64,000 bases of DNA from Dipteris shenzhenensis. Lineage: Eukaryota; Polypodiophyta; Polypodiopsida; Gleicheniales. The position numbers and the translations under genes were made by a program. Positions 20,292 through 32,437 of this stretch are shown one piece after another (positions within the stretch are counted from its first letter, which is position 1; each line of letters starts with the position of its first letter). Location: NCBI GenBank assembly GCA_047967505.1, contig CM106541.1, one strand, 5' to 3'. Below the pieces are notes generated by a model, which ran no database searches, had not been told where the DNA came from, and was given only the letters and a program-made list of their open reading frames with translations.

Positions 20292-21668
20292 TGGGAAATG
20301 ATGAAATGCAATGTGGTTGTACCAGACTTCCAGAGCAAGGGTGTCTAGTGTGTGGTCAAGTGAAATGTTTATGGGGTCATGAAAATCAAGTCATGAAGGG
20401 TTATTTTATTTTATTTTCCTGAGTCAATGTGCACTTGCATGTTACAGGAATTTGATATGTTCAGGTGTCCATGTCAAGGGGCTTTTCATGTGTGTGTACG
20501 AGGGTGCAATGCAAGTCTTAATGTGCATGCTAATGTGTGTGGGAATTGTGTGACCAAAGGTCCAAAATGTGCATTTAATGTGCCTTGGGGGATATTTGCA
20601 TTTTTTAAATGGAAGAGTGGTAAATTCCACGTGATGACGTGGCTGGAAAATCTGGAAGGGAATGTATGCATGCAAGGTGGCTACGTGATCAAGGATTGGG
20701 GATGCTTTGGCTGACGAGTGGGCTGATACGTGGGATGGCGGCTACTAGAGAGTGCTGGAAAACGTTGATGAGCGAGAGAGATTGCATGGGGCGGGAGAGA
20801 GCGGAAAAGAAAGAGAGAGGAAAGGATCTGCTGGTCGATGAACGGATGGTTCATGGGCTTCAAAGTGTTGTACAAAAGCAGTGCGTCAAGGTGTAGAGGG
20901 TTGTGACGATTTGAGAGGGCGATTAGGCTGTGTACGGGCTGTCAACGGGGTGTGATGATATGGAAAAAAAGCACAGCGCTGATAGACATGAAGTACGAGT
21001 CACTTATTTTTTTGCGCTGTGGGTTTGTTACCTTTAATCACGCACAAGTGTGCAGGCTGCGTGGGGGAGCTTAGCTGGAACAAAAGACAGATTGGGAGTT
21101 GTCGTTGTTGGAAGCACTCATGATGTGGCTGCTTACAATTTTGAGTATGACGCATAGCTTGTGTGTAGATGCAATAGTGACTGAACGGAAATCATGATAG
21201 GGACTTTGATCGTTGAGGTCTCATGAATCTATAGGTGGAGGGGATAACTCGATGGATTAGCATTCTTGGGGGTTCTTTGTGCATGAGGATTCCGTATGAG
21301 AAGCATAGGTATGAGCTGTTTTACTTATACAAGCTGTTGGAAGGAGGTGTTGTAGATACATCATGTGTGGTTGATTTGTCGTACAAAGAGCGACTGTGTG
21401 TATGAACAACTCTTGATTGACACAGAGCTACAACAAGTCAAAGCCTTCTTTCCCCTCTTTCAAAGAGTCTATGTGTTCCTGTGTGTGTGTTCTAGTCAGA
21501 TTGTGTGGGAGATTGACTTGTTATTTGTGTGCTTTGGATATCTGCTCTGGAACCTGGTTCATAAGCTCATCATCTACAAGCCCACATTGCAGATAATCCC
21601 TATGAAGTCTCAGTTATCTGACGTGGTGAAGTACATAATTCTTGGTTGTCTTTCCTTTTTTTTCCTTA
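20292..21668 (+). repeat. Tat-type gypsy LTR, copy 1
   Basis: About 1.38 kb, starting TGGGAAATGATG; closely repeated at 23989-25331, with one ~33 bp indel near 20895 and scattered substitutions. The end is not certain. A GCGATCGTGCGGGGGAC block just downstream (about 21680) could be a degenerate primer site. Short open frames inside it are not coding. Confidence 0.85.
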
Positions 21669-22074
21669 TCATCTTTTTAGCGATCGTGCGGGGGACAGGA
21701 GGAGATTTGAATTGAGATTGGGTACTCAAGACAAAACGGCCCAGAAGATTGGCTAGGGAATGTTGCTTGAATTTCTGTCTGGTTAGGGATTGAAACTATG
21801 AAGACAAGGCCTCGCATGAGAGAGATTCATTGTGAGTTATGTGGGGAGTGTGGACATAGGAGAGATAGATGCCTTGATGTTGAACTTCGGGTGATACGTC
21901 TCCGTGCTAAGGTTCAAAAGGCTTTGAAAGTGATTGCTCTTAGGAAGATGAATGCCAGTCAGATGCAGGGTAAGTTTTCTTCTGTAGAGTGATTATTTTT
22001 GTTTTCTTCATAGAAGAAGTTGGGTGGTATTTCTGGTTGGGAGTGTGTTTAAGATAAATTAGTCAAGAGGAGAG
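21669..22074 (+). other. Gypsy leader with a small CCHC frame
   Basis: Leader after LTR copy 1. Within it, 21798-21992 encodes 64 residues with CELCGECGHRRDRC (C-x2-C-x4-H-x4-C), a zinc knuckle of gag type placed upstream of the gag domain rather than after it, which is unusual. It may be a relic of rearrangement. Confidence 0.45.
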
Positions 22075-22431
22075 ATGGCTCATGAATTTCCTCGATTTCA
22101 CAGGTTGCCCAATGAAGACCCAGAGAGGTTTTTAGAGTGCTTGGAGTTCACAGCTCTTATTAAAGACAGGAATGCTCCAGAAGTCCTTCTTCAGATTCTA
22201 TCCTTTTGTCTATTGGGAGAAGCGAGAACTTGGCTGCAGACTTTCTCTGCAAGGATGCGTGATGATCAGGGTGCTCACAGAAACCCAACTTATCCAGAGG
22301 TGAGGACAGCTTTCCTGGACAGGTTTATGTGTGTTAGAGATCCTGATGGCATTTGGAGAGAGCTATATTTGTTGCAGCAAGAGCCGACTCAGTTAGTGGA
22401 TGAGTATGTCGGTAAGTTCATTGTGTTGTGA
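22075..22431 (+). pseudogene. Gypsy gag capsid fragment
   Basis: 119-codon frame: MAHEFPRFHRLPNEDPERFL, then LSFCLLGEARTWLQ and YPEVRTAFLDRF, the retrotransposon gag (capsid) pattern of Tat/Athila-type gypsy elements. It ends at a TGA shortly before the sequence joins the RNase H region. A full gag would be several times longer. Confidence 0.75.
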
Positions 22432-22436
22432 AATAA

Positions 22437-23762
22437 ATGGCAGGTGGCCTTATTACCTGTTTGGTTGAAAACTCTACCAGAGCTTCCTTGGCTGATCTCC
22501 TCACCTATAAGGAAGGACCTATTTTAGTTGAAGATGTGGAGAAGAACATTGACATGAATGAAGAAAAAGTACTAGAGGATGCATTTGTTTTACACTTTGA
22601 TGGATCTTACAAAAAAAGTTTAAATAAAAGTACAGGAGGAATTGTCATTTATGATCCTGGAGGAAAGGAGACTCGGAAAATGGGAATTCAGCTCGAAGCC
22701 AACAGTAATAATGAAGCTGAATATGCAGCCCTCTTCGAAGGTTTGAAAGTATGCATTAGTTTGGGTATAAAGAGACTCATGATTAAGGGAGATGCTCTGT
22801 TGGTTGTGAAGCAAATTTTAGGTGTCTGGAAGGTTAAGCATGTTCATTTGAAGAGATGGATAAGCGCGGTGAAGAAACTATTAAATCGATTGGATGCCTG
22901 GACACTCCAGTATATTGAAAGAGGTAAGAATGTAGATGCACATGATGCTGCGCAGGAAATTACAGCAGCTTATGTTGATGTAGTAGGAGTGCAGGAGCCC
23001 TTATACAAAGGAAGGGAGACATTAGCTTGTAAGGAAAGCTTTCTGTTAACTGGTAAAGTGCCTGAAGAAGTTCCGAAACAAAGAAAATACAGATTTATTA
23101 AAAGCTGTACTTATTATCTGATAGATGATGTTCTTTACATGAAAGGGACTGATCTGGTGGTTAGAAGAATTCCCTGGCATGAGGAAGTTTTTCATATTCT
23201 ACAAGCTAATCATGAGGGAGTATGTGGAGGACATTTTGCTTTCAAAATCATGCTGAGGAAAATACTTACAAAAGGGTATGTGTGGCCATCCCTCCAGAGA
23301 GACATAAGACATTGGTGCAGGTCATGCCTACAGTGTCAGCAGATGAGTAAGAGAATCTTACATCCAGAACTCAGAAATATCATGCTTGCTTATAATATTT
23401 TTGAGAAATGGGGAATAGATGCCATCGGTCCTCTACCCTGGGGAAATTGTTATGTGCTGACAGCTGTGGATTATTTGACGAGATGGGCTGAAGCACGAGT
23501 AGTACGGGCTGTCAATGCGAAATCTGTATGTAAATTTGTGTACGAGGATATCTGCTGTAGATTTGGTGTGCCACTAGAGTTGCTTTCTGATAGAGGTCCA
23601 GGTTTCACGAGTGAACTGATGGATTTATTATGTGGAAAGCTGAAGATTAAACACAAATATGCAAGTCCCTATTATCCCCAATGTAATGGGATGAATGAAA
23701 AATTTAATGGTGTGTGTACTAATATCATGGGAAAGATCATGAGAACACATGAGAAGGAGTAG
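22437..23762 (+). pseudogene. Gypsy pol: archaeal-type RNase H and integrase, RT deleted
   Basis: One 441-codon frame. Residues ~45-165 are a second RNase H (HFDGSYKKSLN..GGIVI, NNEAEYAALFEGL, KGDALLVVKQ), the archaeal-type domain that marks the Tat lineage. Residues ~215-300 are the integrase H2C2 zinc domain (HEGVCGGHFAF..C..CQQ). Residues ~310-430 are the integrase core (WGIDAIGPLP, SDRGPGFTSELM, NEKFNG). Protease, RT and the first RNase H are missing: the gag fragment joins this frame within about 30 bp. A TAG at 23760 stops it; the frame continues decayed to 23988, where LTR copy 2 cuts the integrase C-terminus. Confidence 0.88.
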
Positions 23763-23988
23763 GACCTTGCTTTGCACTGGGCTTTACGGGCTTACAGAGT
23801 TGCAGTAAAATAAGGCACCTAGTTTTCACCATTACATCTTGTTTACTGGAAAGAAGCTCTATTACCCTTGGAAGTAGAAATTCCTGCATTACAAATGTTA
23901 ATGAAGATAAACAAGGATTCAAATTCTACTTTCCAGAACCGGTTATTGGATTTGCAGGAAGCACAACTAGACAGACAAAAGGCAGTAA

Positions 23989-25331
23989 TGGGAAATGATG
24001 AAATGCAATGTGGTTGTACCAGGCTTCTAGAGCAAGGGTGTCCAGTGTGTGTGGTCAAGTGAAATGTTTTTGGGGTCATGAAAATCAAGTCATGAAGGGT
24101 TTTTTTATTTTATTTTCCGGAGTCAATGTGCACTTGCATGTTACAGGAATTTGATATGTTCTGGTGTCCATGTCAAGGGGTTTTCATGTGTGTGTATGGG
24201 GGTGCATGCAAGTCTTAATGTGCATGCTAATGTGTGTGGGAATTGTGTGACCAAAGGTCCAAAATGTGCATTTAATGTGCCTTGGGGGATATTTGCATTT
24301 TTTAAATGGAAGAGTGGTAAATTATACGTGATGACGTGGCTGGAAATCTGGAAGGGAATGTATGCATGCAAGGAAGCTACGTGATCAAGGATTGGGGATG
24401 CTCTGGCTGACGAGTGGGCTGATACGTGGGATGGCGGCTACTGGAGAGTGTTGGAAAACGTTGATGAGTGAGAGAGATTGCATGGGGGGGGAGAGAGCGG
24501 AAAAGGAAGAGAGAGGAAAGGATCTGTTGGTCGATGAACGGATGGTTCATGGGCTTCAAAGTGTTGTACAGAAGCAGTGCATCAAGGTGGGCTGTGTACA
24601 TGCTGTCAACGGGGTGTGATGATCTGAAAAAAAAGCACAGGGCTGATAGACATGAAGTATGAGTCGCTTATTTTTTTGGGCTGTGGGTTTGTTACCTTTA
24701 ATCACGCACAAGTGTGCAGGCTGCGTGGGGGAGCTTAGCTAGAACAGAAGACAGATTGGGAGTTGTCGCTGCTGGAAGCACTCATGATGTGGCTGCTTAC
24801 AATTCTGAGTATGACGTACAGCTTGTGTGCAGATGCAATAGTGACTGAACGGAAATCATGATAGGGACTTTGATCATTGAGGTCTCATGAATCTATAGGT
24901 GGAGGGGATAACTCGATGGATTAGCATTCTTGGGGGTTCTTTGTGCATGAGGATTCCGTATGAGAAGCATAAGTACGAGCTGTTTTACTTATACAAGCTG
25001 CTGGAAGGAGGTGTTGTAGATACATCATGTGTGGTTGATCTGTCGTACAAAGAGCGACTGTGTGTATGAACAACTCTTGGTTGACACAGAGCTACAACAA
25101 GTCAAAGCCTTCTTTCCCCTCTTTCAAAGAGTCTGTGTGTTCCTGTGTGTGTGTTCTAGTCAGATTCTGTGGGAGATTGACTTGTTATTTGTGTGCTCTA
25201 GATATCTGCTCTAGAACCTGGTTCATAAGCTCATCATCTATGAGCCCACATTGCAGCTGATCCCTATGAAGTCTCAGTTATCTGACGTGGTGAAGTACAT
25301 AATTCCTGGTTGTCTTTCCTTTTTTTTCCTT
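23989..25331 (+). repeat. Tat-type gypsy LTR, copy 2
   Basis: About 1.34 kb, a close copy of 20292-21668. It begins right after an integrase block (LQEAQLDRQKA) without the normal 3' spacer and ends directly before an RNase H domain, so both borders look like deletion or recombination junctions rather than a clean insertion. Confidence 0.85.
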
Positions 25332-27459
25332 TGATTTCAAGCAGACATTTTATGTGAACCCTTCAGTGGGTCCTGATGCCATTGGAGCAATACTCTTGTA
25401 ACAAGGTAAAAGCTCAAGGTACATGAGGCCTGTGTACTACGCCAGGAGGGTGAAAAGTGAAGCTGAAAGGGGATATACAGCAGCTCAGTTGATGTTGGCC
25501 AGCTTGGTATATGCTTGTCGGAGGTTCCGACCGTACTTGTGGTCTCAAACTTTCGTATTCTTGACCAGTTGTACCTTGCTTCTGCAGCTGTTGAGCAATA
25601 CTAATCTCTCGAGATGTATAATTAGGTGGATAACTGAATTGCAAGAGTATTCATTTACCTTTTTGGTAGAAGAATCTACAAGAGCATCATTGGCCGATCT
25701 ACTCACATACAAAGAGGGTCCCATTTTGGTGAAAGAAGTGGAAGAACGCACAGCAAAGATGGAGGACCAAGTTTTGGAAAATGCATTTGTCTTGCATTTT
25801 GATGGCTCTTTCAAAAAAAGTTTAAATAAAGCAACCAGAGGAATTGTAGTGCATGATTCAGAGGGGAAGGAGGTTCAAAGGGCATGCATTCAGCTCAAGG
25901 CAGGTAGCAATAATGAAGCTGAATACGCAGCTTTATATGAAGGCCTCCAAGTATGTGCTAACCTGGGAATTAGGAGATTGATAATCAAAGGTGATGCTTT
26001 GCTGGTTGTAAAACAGATTTTGGGTGTTTGGAAAACAAAACATGTCCATCTCAAGAACTGGGTGAGTATCATCAAGAAAAACAGATTTTGGGTGTTTGGA
26101 AAACAAAACATGTCCATCTCAAGAACTGGGTGAGTATCATGAAGAAAAGATTGGGACATCTTGAAGCCTGCACTCTACAGCATGTGGATAGAAGTCAGAA
26201 TACTGTTGCTCATGATGCTGCCCAGGGAATGACTGAAGCACATGTGAAGGCTGCGAGAATACAAGAGCCTCTTTACAGAGGCAGGGAGTTCCTGGCAAAA
26301 GAAGAAAGCTTTTTGCTGACCGGAAAAGTTCCTGATGAGATACCCAAGCAAAAAAGATACAGATTTGTGAAAGCCTGTCAACCTTATGTCATGATTGGTG
26401 ATGTTCTGTACATGAAGGGAGCTGATTTGATTCTCAGGAGGATACCATGGCATCCGGAGATCTTGCATATATTAGAAGCCAATCATGAACGTATATGCAG
26501 AGGCCACTTTGCCTTCAAGATCATGTTGAGGAAGATTCTCACAGAGGGGTATGTATGGCCTTCCTTACAGAGGGACATCACGCAGTGGTGTAAGTCTTGC
26601 TTCCAGTGCCAGCAAATGGGTAAGAGAATTCTTCATCCAGAGCTTTGAAATGTAGTAGTTGCTTTTAATATCTTTGAGAAATGGGGTATTGATGCAATCG
26701 GACCAATGCCAATGACTGCGCGAGGAAACTGTTACTTGTTGACTGCTGTTGATTATCTGTCTCGATGGGGTGAGGCAAAGCCTGTAAAGGCGGTCAATGC
26801 AAAGACAGTCAATAAGTTTATTAATGAAGATATCTGTTGCCGATTTGGTGTACCCTTGGAGCTTGTATCTGACCGTGGACCCGGGTTCAGAACTGAATTG
26901 ATGGATCTCCTTTGTGACAAACTAAAAATCAAACAGAGGTATGCAACTCCTCACTATCCACATTGCAATGCTATGGATGAGTATTTCAATGGTGCGTTAA
27001 CTCGCATTATGGAAATTTGATAAGAACCCATGAGAAAAGTTGGGACCTCACTGTACCATGGTGTTTGTGGGCATATTGTGTCGCTGTAAAACAAGGTACA
27101 AAGTTTTCTCCTTTTCATCTGGTGTATGGCAAAGAAGCTCTTTTGCCAATTGAAGTGGAGATTCCAGCCCTTCAATTTTTGATGAAGATGAACGAGGAGC
27201 CAAATTCAGCATATGCAAATAGGTTATTAAGTTTGCAGGAAGCACAACTGGACTGGTTGAAGGCTGTGGATCATTATGTTGCTGCTCAAGCAGCAAATCA
27301 AAGGAGGGTCAATCTGAAGTACAAAGATAAGTATATCAGAGAAGGGGATATACTTCTGAGATATGATAGTAAGTTGGGATTTCACTTTCAAGACATGGTT
27401 TGTGACTAAGTGGGAAGGACTATATCACGCAGTGAATAAGTACCCAAATGGATCTTATC
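25332..27459 (+). pseudogene. Tat-type gypsy pol: RNase H, second RNase H, integrase
   Basis: Starts DFKQTFYVNPSVGPDAIGAIL, the intrinsic Ty3 RNase H that follows RT, then a second, archaeal-type RNase H (HFDGSFKKSLN, NNEAEYAALYEGL, KGDALLVVKQ). A 68 bp tandem duplication (26011-26146) shifts the frame. Next come the H2C2 zinc block (HERICRGHFAF..C..CQQMG), the integrase core (WGIDAIGPM, SDRGPGFRTELMD) and the C-terminal segment up to NGSYQLAD at 27459-27472. Two RNase H domains in tandem are the hallmark of the Tat clade. It is related to, but clearly diverged from, 22437-23988. LINE-6 interrupts it; it resumes at 40519. Confidence 0.88.
26011..26146 (+). repeat. 68 bp tandem duplication in the RNase H region
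   Basis: ACAGATTTTGGGTGTTTGG starts at 26013 and again at 26081; the 68 bp copies are almost identical. It causes a frameshift in the gypsy pol gene. Confidence 0.9.
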
Positions 27460-27472
27460 AATTGGCTGATTT
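27460..27472. repeat. Left target-site duplication of LINE-6
   Basis: AATTGGCTGATTT, repeated at 40519-40531. Confidence 0.88.
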
Positions 27473-27765
27473 TTTTTTTTTCCCCAAAAAAGAGACTTCT
27501 ATTATGTAAGAAAGAAACTCGCTAAAGCAAGCTCTGAGCGGAAATACAACATCATGAAATCATGAAGAAAAATAAAACCCCCTCAAAGTGAGGTGGAAAA
27601 CAACCAAGGCTGAGGCTGGAAGTGCCACCTCAACCCTATAGGAGTCTCAGAGAAGAAAGGAGAATCCTTCCATTCCCTCAAGAAAGAAGCCCTCCAAGCT
27701 GAGGCTGCACGGGAGTCTCCCTGTATACTCATCCATACGGCCATCAAAGTATGTACGGTGTCTGT
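27473..27765 (-). other. LINE-6 3' end and poly(A) (A2 type)
   Basis: Last ORF2 codons in another frame, then a 3'UTR matching LINE-2 and the 33250-33997 fragment (..GTAATAGAAGTCTCTTTTTTGGGG-like end, here TTACATAATAGAAGTC), and about 12 A residues. Confidence 0.75.
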
Positions 27766-30327
27766 CTAGATACTAGCCAAAGTGTGCGAGGGATGAACCT
27801 GAGTACCCTCCATAGCCTCTGTGCATCTGGCTCTCCAGATATGCCAGGATGCTATGCTCGCTATAATCTCCCAAGAAGTATCCACAGAGGCATGTACATC
27901 TATAAAAGAAAGGTGTGGTACCACATCCAACGAACAGGACTCAATTTGATGACGTCGAACCAAAATGACCCGAGAGGAGTCAAGTCTCTCATAGAATACC
28001 TGAGGCCCTGTAAGAGAAAGCCAAGCCACTGAGCCCCATGTCATAAAGAATGGGGAGTGGGCAAAGTGACTGAAAGTCCTGGCTACCCCCATCCAAATCA
28101 TCCTCGCCTGTCTGCAATCCCATAAACAATGCTGAATAATCTCTGAAGCAGAGAGGCAACGAGGGCAAGTAGGGTTGGCTTCGAACCTGGATCTCCAAAG
28201 GTTCACTGCAATCCCACCATGGATAGAAAGCCAAAAGAAGAGAGTGATCTTTCTATTCCTGTGGGATTTCCAGAGTCTCCTCCAGAAGCACCTCTGCAGA
28301 TCCGCAGTGATATCAAATGTCTCCCAATGAGGAACTCTGGAAGGTCTCCAACCTCTACTACTGAGCTGAAATCTCCTGGCAGTACTGACTGTGTAACGAA
28401 ATAAGGGGATGCTCTTCTCTCGATGCCCTGCGTCAATCCACTCCCACTCTTCAGGGTCCCACTGCAAATACCTAACGGGAACTCCCCCGTAGAGCCAAAG
28501 CCTCCAAGACCCGGTGGAGAGTAGTCGGGGGTCTGGGTCGAGGAACCACTCTGAATCTGATCCCTGCATCAAAAGACCTATAACCCTGATAGGCTGAAAA
28601 GCAGACTCAAGCAAGATGTCCTTTGTTAATCTGAGCAATCTGCCACCATCCTGCACAGTAAAAACTAAAGCATCCTCCTATGCATCTCGAAAGGCCAAAA
28701 CCTGAAGTGGAACACCGCCTCTCGTAAAAGTACCTGCCCAAGTGGAGCAAGTGAGTGGCATATCATTTGTGTTTACCCATTGTGTTTACCCACTACTCTG
28801 GAAGGGTTGCCTCAATCTGCAAGATCCTCCCTGCACTCCCTCTGAGATGTCCTGTTAACTGAGACTTGGTCTCCTCTAGAAGCCTGCGGAAAGCTTTCCA
28901 AGACCCCAAAGATGATGCAGGTCCCCTCTCCCACCTGGACCACTGCATGTAGAGTGAGGCACCAAATAGTCTGCCATGATCATCTAAATTACTGTCATTC
29001 CACATGATGGGTTGCCTATCAATCTCTTCACGAGAGGAAGGAAGAGTGCTCCTGAAACTGGCCCATCCTTTTAGAATGGCAACCATGAGAGGGGACGAAG
29101 GTGATTTGAGGTGTGCTGTGGTGAAAATCCACCTAATACTGCTCATCCAGTCTCCTCCTGAAGAAGGTGTGCACCTCTATATGTTGCTAATAAAAAAGGC
29201 CTTCCACGGTTCCTGCCCTGGCATAAGTCCCCGCACCACCATCTTGCATAGTAAAGCTCTGCACTGTAAATCTGGATCAATAATATTAGGACCCCATTCC
29301 TGTGTAGGGAGGATGAGGGTCTCCCAAGCCACCCTGGCTAAGGTATTTGCTGTGCCATCAAGCCCACTCCAAATAAAATTTTTGATCGGTCTCTTGAGTT
29401 GAGTGATGCGGTCCTTAGAATAGCACCAGCAAGAACAAACAAACCAGGCCGTGGCCAAGAGGACCTGGTTGACCACCACAACTCTAGAGGCAAGATCCAG
29501 CTTGGCTGAGCTCCAAAAAAGGAGCTTCCTCCTAATGCTCTCTAACACGGGAGCAAACTGCTGCGTGGAGGAAATATCCAAGCCGACTTGGCAGCCCAAA
29601 TACCTGACAGGCACACCTCTCTGAACCCAAGTGAATCCTATGTCAAGCCCCCAAACTGGAGTGTCCTCATCACTGATCCAAAAGCCAATGGATTTATGCC
29701 AATTTATCTGCGCCCCCGCCGCCAAGCAAAATAAATCCAATGCTGCCCTGAAAGAAGTGAGCGCCTGTGGAGTGGCATCCAAGTAAACTGTTGTGTCATC
29801 TGCCAACTCGCTGTCAAGTAACTCCTCTTTCCTTCTAATGGGAAGTCTCAGCCCAAAGATGTCAGCTTGAGATCTAACATAGATACTCATAGCTTCGGCC
29901 ACAAACAAAAAAAGGAAAGGAGCAAGGGGGCATCCCTGACGGAGTGATCTGGAAATCTGAAATCTCTCACCCCTTACCCCACCAATAAGCACCTGGCTGT
30001 GGGCTGATTTGTACAAGGAGGAAACACCTCTGATCCAAGCATCAGTAAAGCCAAAATGTAGAAGGGTGCCCTCCAAAAAACCCCAATCTACTCTGTCATA
30101 AGCTTTCTCAAAATCCAAAAGTAGAATGGCTAGATTCTGGCCGCTCTGCATGGCCCACTCTGAGGCTTCCCAGAAAGAGAAAATGTTATCAGAAATGCTT
30201 CTGCCATGCACAAATCCCGTTTGAGTGTCAAGAATAAAATCTGGGAGAAGGGGCTGCAATCGGAGGGTGATTGCCTTGGCCAGGATTTTGTAACAAGTCC
30301 CTAGAAGTGTGATAGGTCTCCACTGGG
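27766..30327 (-). pseudogene. LINE-6 ORF2, RT to zinc tail
   Basis: Read right to left: a 360-codon frame (30259-29177) begins within the RT, TQTGFVHGRSISDN, LLLDFEKAYDRVDW, LRQGCPLAP and an intact LADDT catalytic motif. It runs to GLMPGQEP, then 29146-28793 and 28656-27766 to the CCHC finger CPRCLSASEIIQHCLWDC and the end. At least three breaks separate the pieces. The left half of the RT lies beyond the chromovirus at 36880. Confidence 0.88.
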
Positions 30328-30790
30328 TGATACGTTCACTTTTCTATCCTTACTGTTCCGTCGAATTACAGGCAATATAATATCATAGGCGATGGGATCA
30401 TAAATTTTCTCCCAGCCTCTCTTGTAGACTGCAAGCATCAAAAGATACGTAATTTTCTTCATTCATGCTTATCCACAAGCCCTCAGTTCCCTAGATGGTT
30501 CCCTCTGCCACATGTCATCATTCTAGACCTTTAGCTTGGTACACCATTTACCCCTCTCTTGGGGCACAATTAAAACATTTGCCCCATGGCATTTTTACAC
30601 ATTTAGGTGCACCTAGGCCTTAGCACTCAGAACCACCTAGTCAATGCCAATACACCCTCACCTAGGACCTTGGCAGTTACTTCCCTTGACCATTTAATTT
30701 ACGCACATGAAATATTACAGCAGTCGGTCATCTAAGAGAAAATGCCCACCCATCTTTCCGAGGTCATGCTATCTCGGCTAGAGCATAACA
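30328..30790 (-). repeat. Gypsy-B 3' LTR
   Basis: 463 bp; on the minus strand TGTTATGC..CGTATCA. It differs at nine positions from the 5' LTR. Confidence 0.95.
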
Positions 30791-32069
30791 TTCCTTCCCT
30801 CTTCAAGCATTAGCGTCCTCGATGATGAAATCTGGGAACACTCTCCGTAACTGGTATACGGATTCCTAGGTAGCATCCGATAGAGGTAGACCATGCCAAG
30901 CAACCAACACGGTGGGTATCTTCCGATTGCGCACTTGCATTGTTCCTCGGTCCAGGATTCTTGTTGGTTTGCGTCTTGCATTATCCTCTATCTCCTGAAA
31001 CAAAACAACACCTTCGATTAGTGAGTCACCTGTATGCAAAAATTTCTTTAAACGAGAAACATGAAACACTGGGTGCACCTTACATCCCGGCGGTAATTCT
31101 AATTTATAGGCTACCTTGCCTATTCTTTTTAGAATTAACCATGGCCCACAATATCGAGGTGATAACTTAGCACACTCTCCTGCAGTCAAAGACTTAGAGT
31201 GCGAAGGAACTCTGAGAAAAACTTTTTCTCCTTCCTTAAATTCTCTATTGGATTGGTTTTCATCCGCATACGCCTTAGCTCTATCCATAGCTTGGCGGAT
31301 GTTAGCTCTCGCAAGTGCTAGCATCTCCTGCATCTGAACCACAAAGTTCGCGGCACTAGGCACTTTCTGAGGTATTCCAACTATAGTTGGATTCGCTGGT
31401 CTATAACCATAGTTCAGCTCAAACGGACTGAACCCTGTAGAAGAATGTTTTCTATCATTGTAGGCAAACTCCAACAATGGCAACCACTTGTCACATGTAT
31501 GTTGCCTCAATGACACATATGCTCTAAGCATATCCTCTAAAATTTGGTTGATTCTTTCTCTGTGACCATCTGTTTCTGGATGATCCCCACTACTCATTCC
31601 CAACTCAGTCCTTAGTGTCTCAAATACCGCAGTCCAAAAATGACCGGTAAATTTGACATCTCTGTCTGACACTATGGATTTGGGTAATCCATGCAGACGA
31701 AATATATGTCTAATAAACAAATCCGCCACTTGCGGGACACTAATAGATTCTCTAGTTGGAATGAAGTGAGAGCCCTACAATAAAGTCCATGGAAATGCTC
31801 TCCCACTTACTTAGTGGTATCTCCAAGGGCTGTAAAAGGTCGGGTGGCTGCACCCGCTCTGCCTTACTTACTTGACACGAAAAACAACGTGTCACATATT
31901 CATGAATATGCTTTTTCATCTTTGACCAAAAGAAATCTCGCTTCACGAGATCATATGTCTTCTCGACTCCTGGATGTCCTGCACATGGGCTATCATGGCA
32001 TTGTCGAATGACTCTCTGCCTGAGATCATTCTGATTAGGTACTACTACCTTGCCATTCCTTTTCAGCAT
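30791..32069 (-). pseudogene. Gypsy-B integrase with chromodomain-like tail
   Basis: 32069-31752 has the H2C2 zinc domain (HDSPCAGHPGVEKTYDL..C..CQVSK) and MDFIVGL. 31729-30866 has the core (VSDRDVKFTGHFW, HPETDGHRERINQ), then GEKVFLR and VHPVFHVSRLKKFL, and a C-terminal block with ILDRGTMQVRNRKI..VAWHGLPLSDAT, followed by a stop and QLRRVFPDF. This tail matches the integrase chromodomain that defines chromoviruses and directs them to marked chromatin. The stop falls inside the chromodomain. Confidence 0.88.
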
Positions 32070-32437
32070 ACCATCCCTTATGGCATATCTTGCATAAATT
32101 TGGCCTTTTCAGGATGCCAGGTCATGCTTTTCCCCGGGTTTCAATATATGAGCCTTAGGCCATAGGCTCTGGACGAACTCGTCCACCTTTTGAGTTTCTC
32201 TAATCTCGGCCTTTAGAGCACTCTCTAACACCGTGAAACTCATGTTATGCATAATGTGTGACAACGCATCAGCACCTTTATTATCCTTGCCTCTTCAGTA
32301 CCGAATCGTCAAATTAAACTCCTGCATGAGTTCTGCCACCTAGCTTGGCGGCCTCTCAAGTCAGGTTCTTTACAAAAATGTTTCAGAGTATCATGATCAA
32401 CATCCACATAAAACTCTGATCCATACAAATAATGTCG
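32070..32437 (-). pseudogene. Gypsy-B RNase H remnant
   Basis: Decayed minus-strand sequence with YVDVDHDTLKHF and KVDEFVQSLWPK blocks linking RT and integrase; frameshifts and stops throughout. Confidence 0.55.

Noticed and set aside
20427-20896. Cysteine-rich small frames
   Set aside because: Inside an LTR and on both strands; repeated with changes at 24.2 kb without codon-wise conservation.
21365-21715. 116-codon hydrophobic, membrane-like frame
   Set aside because: Lies in gypsy LTR copy 1; the equivalent in LTR copy 2 (25029-25214) is interrupted, so it is not a conserved protein.
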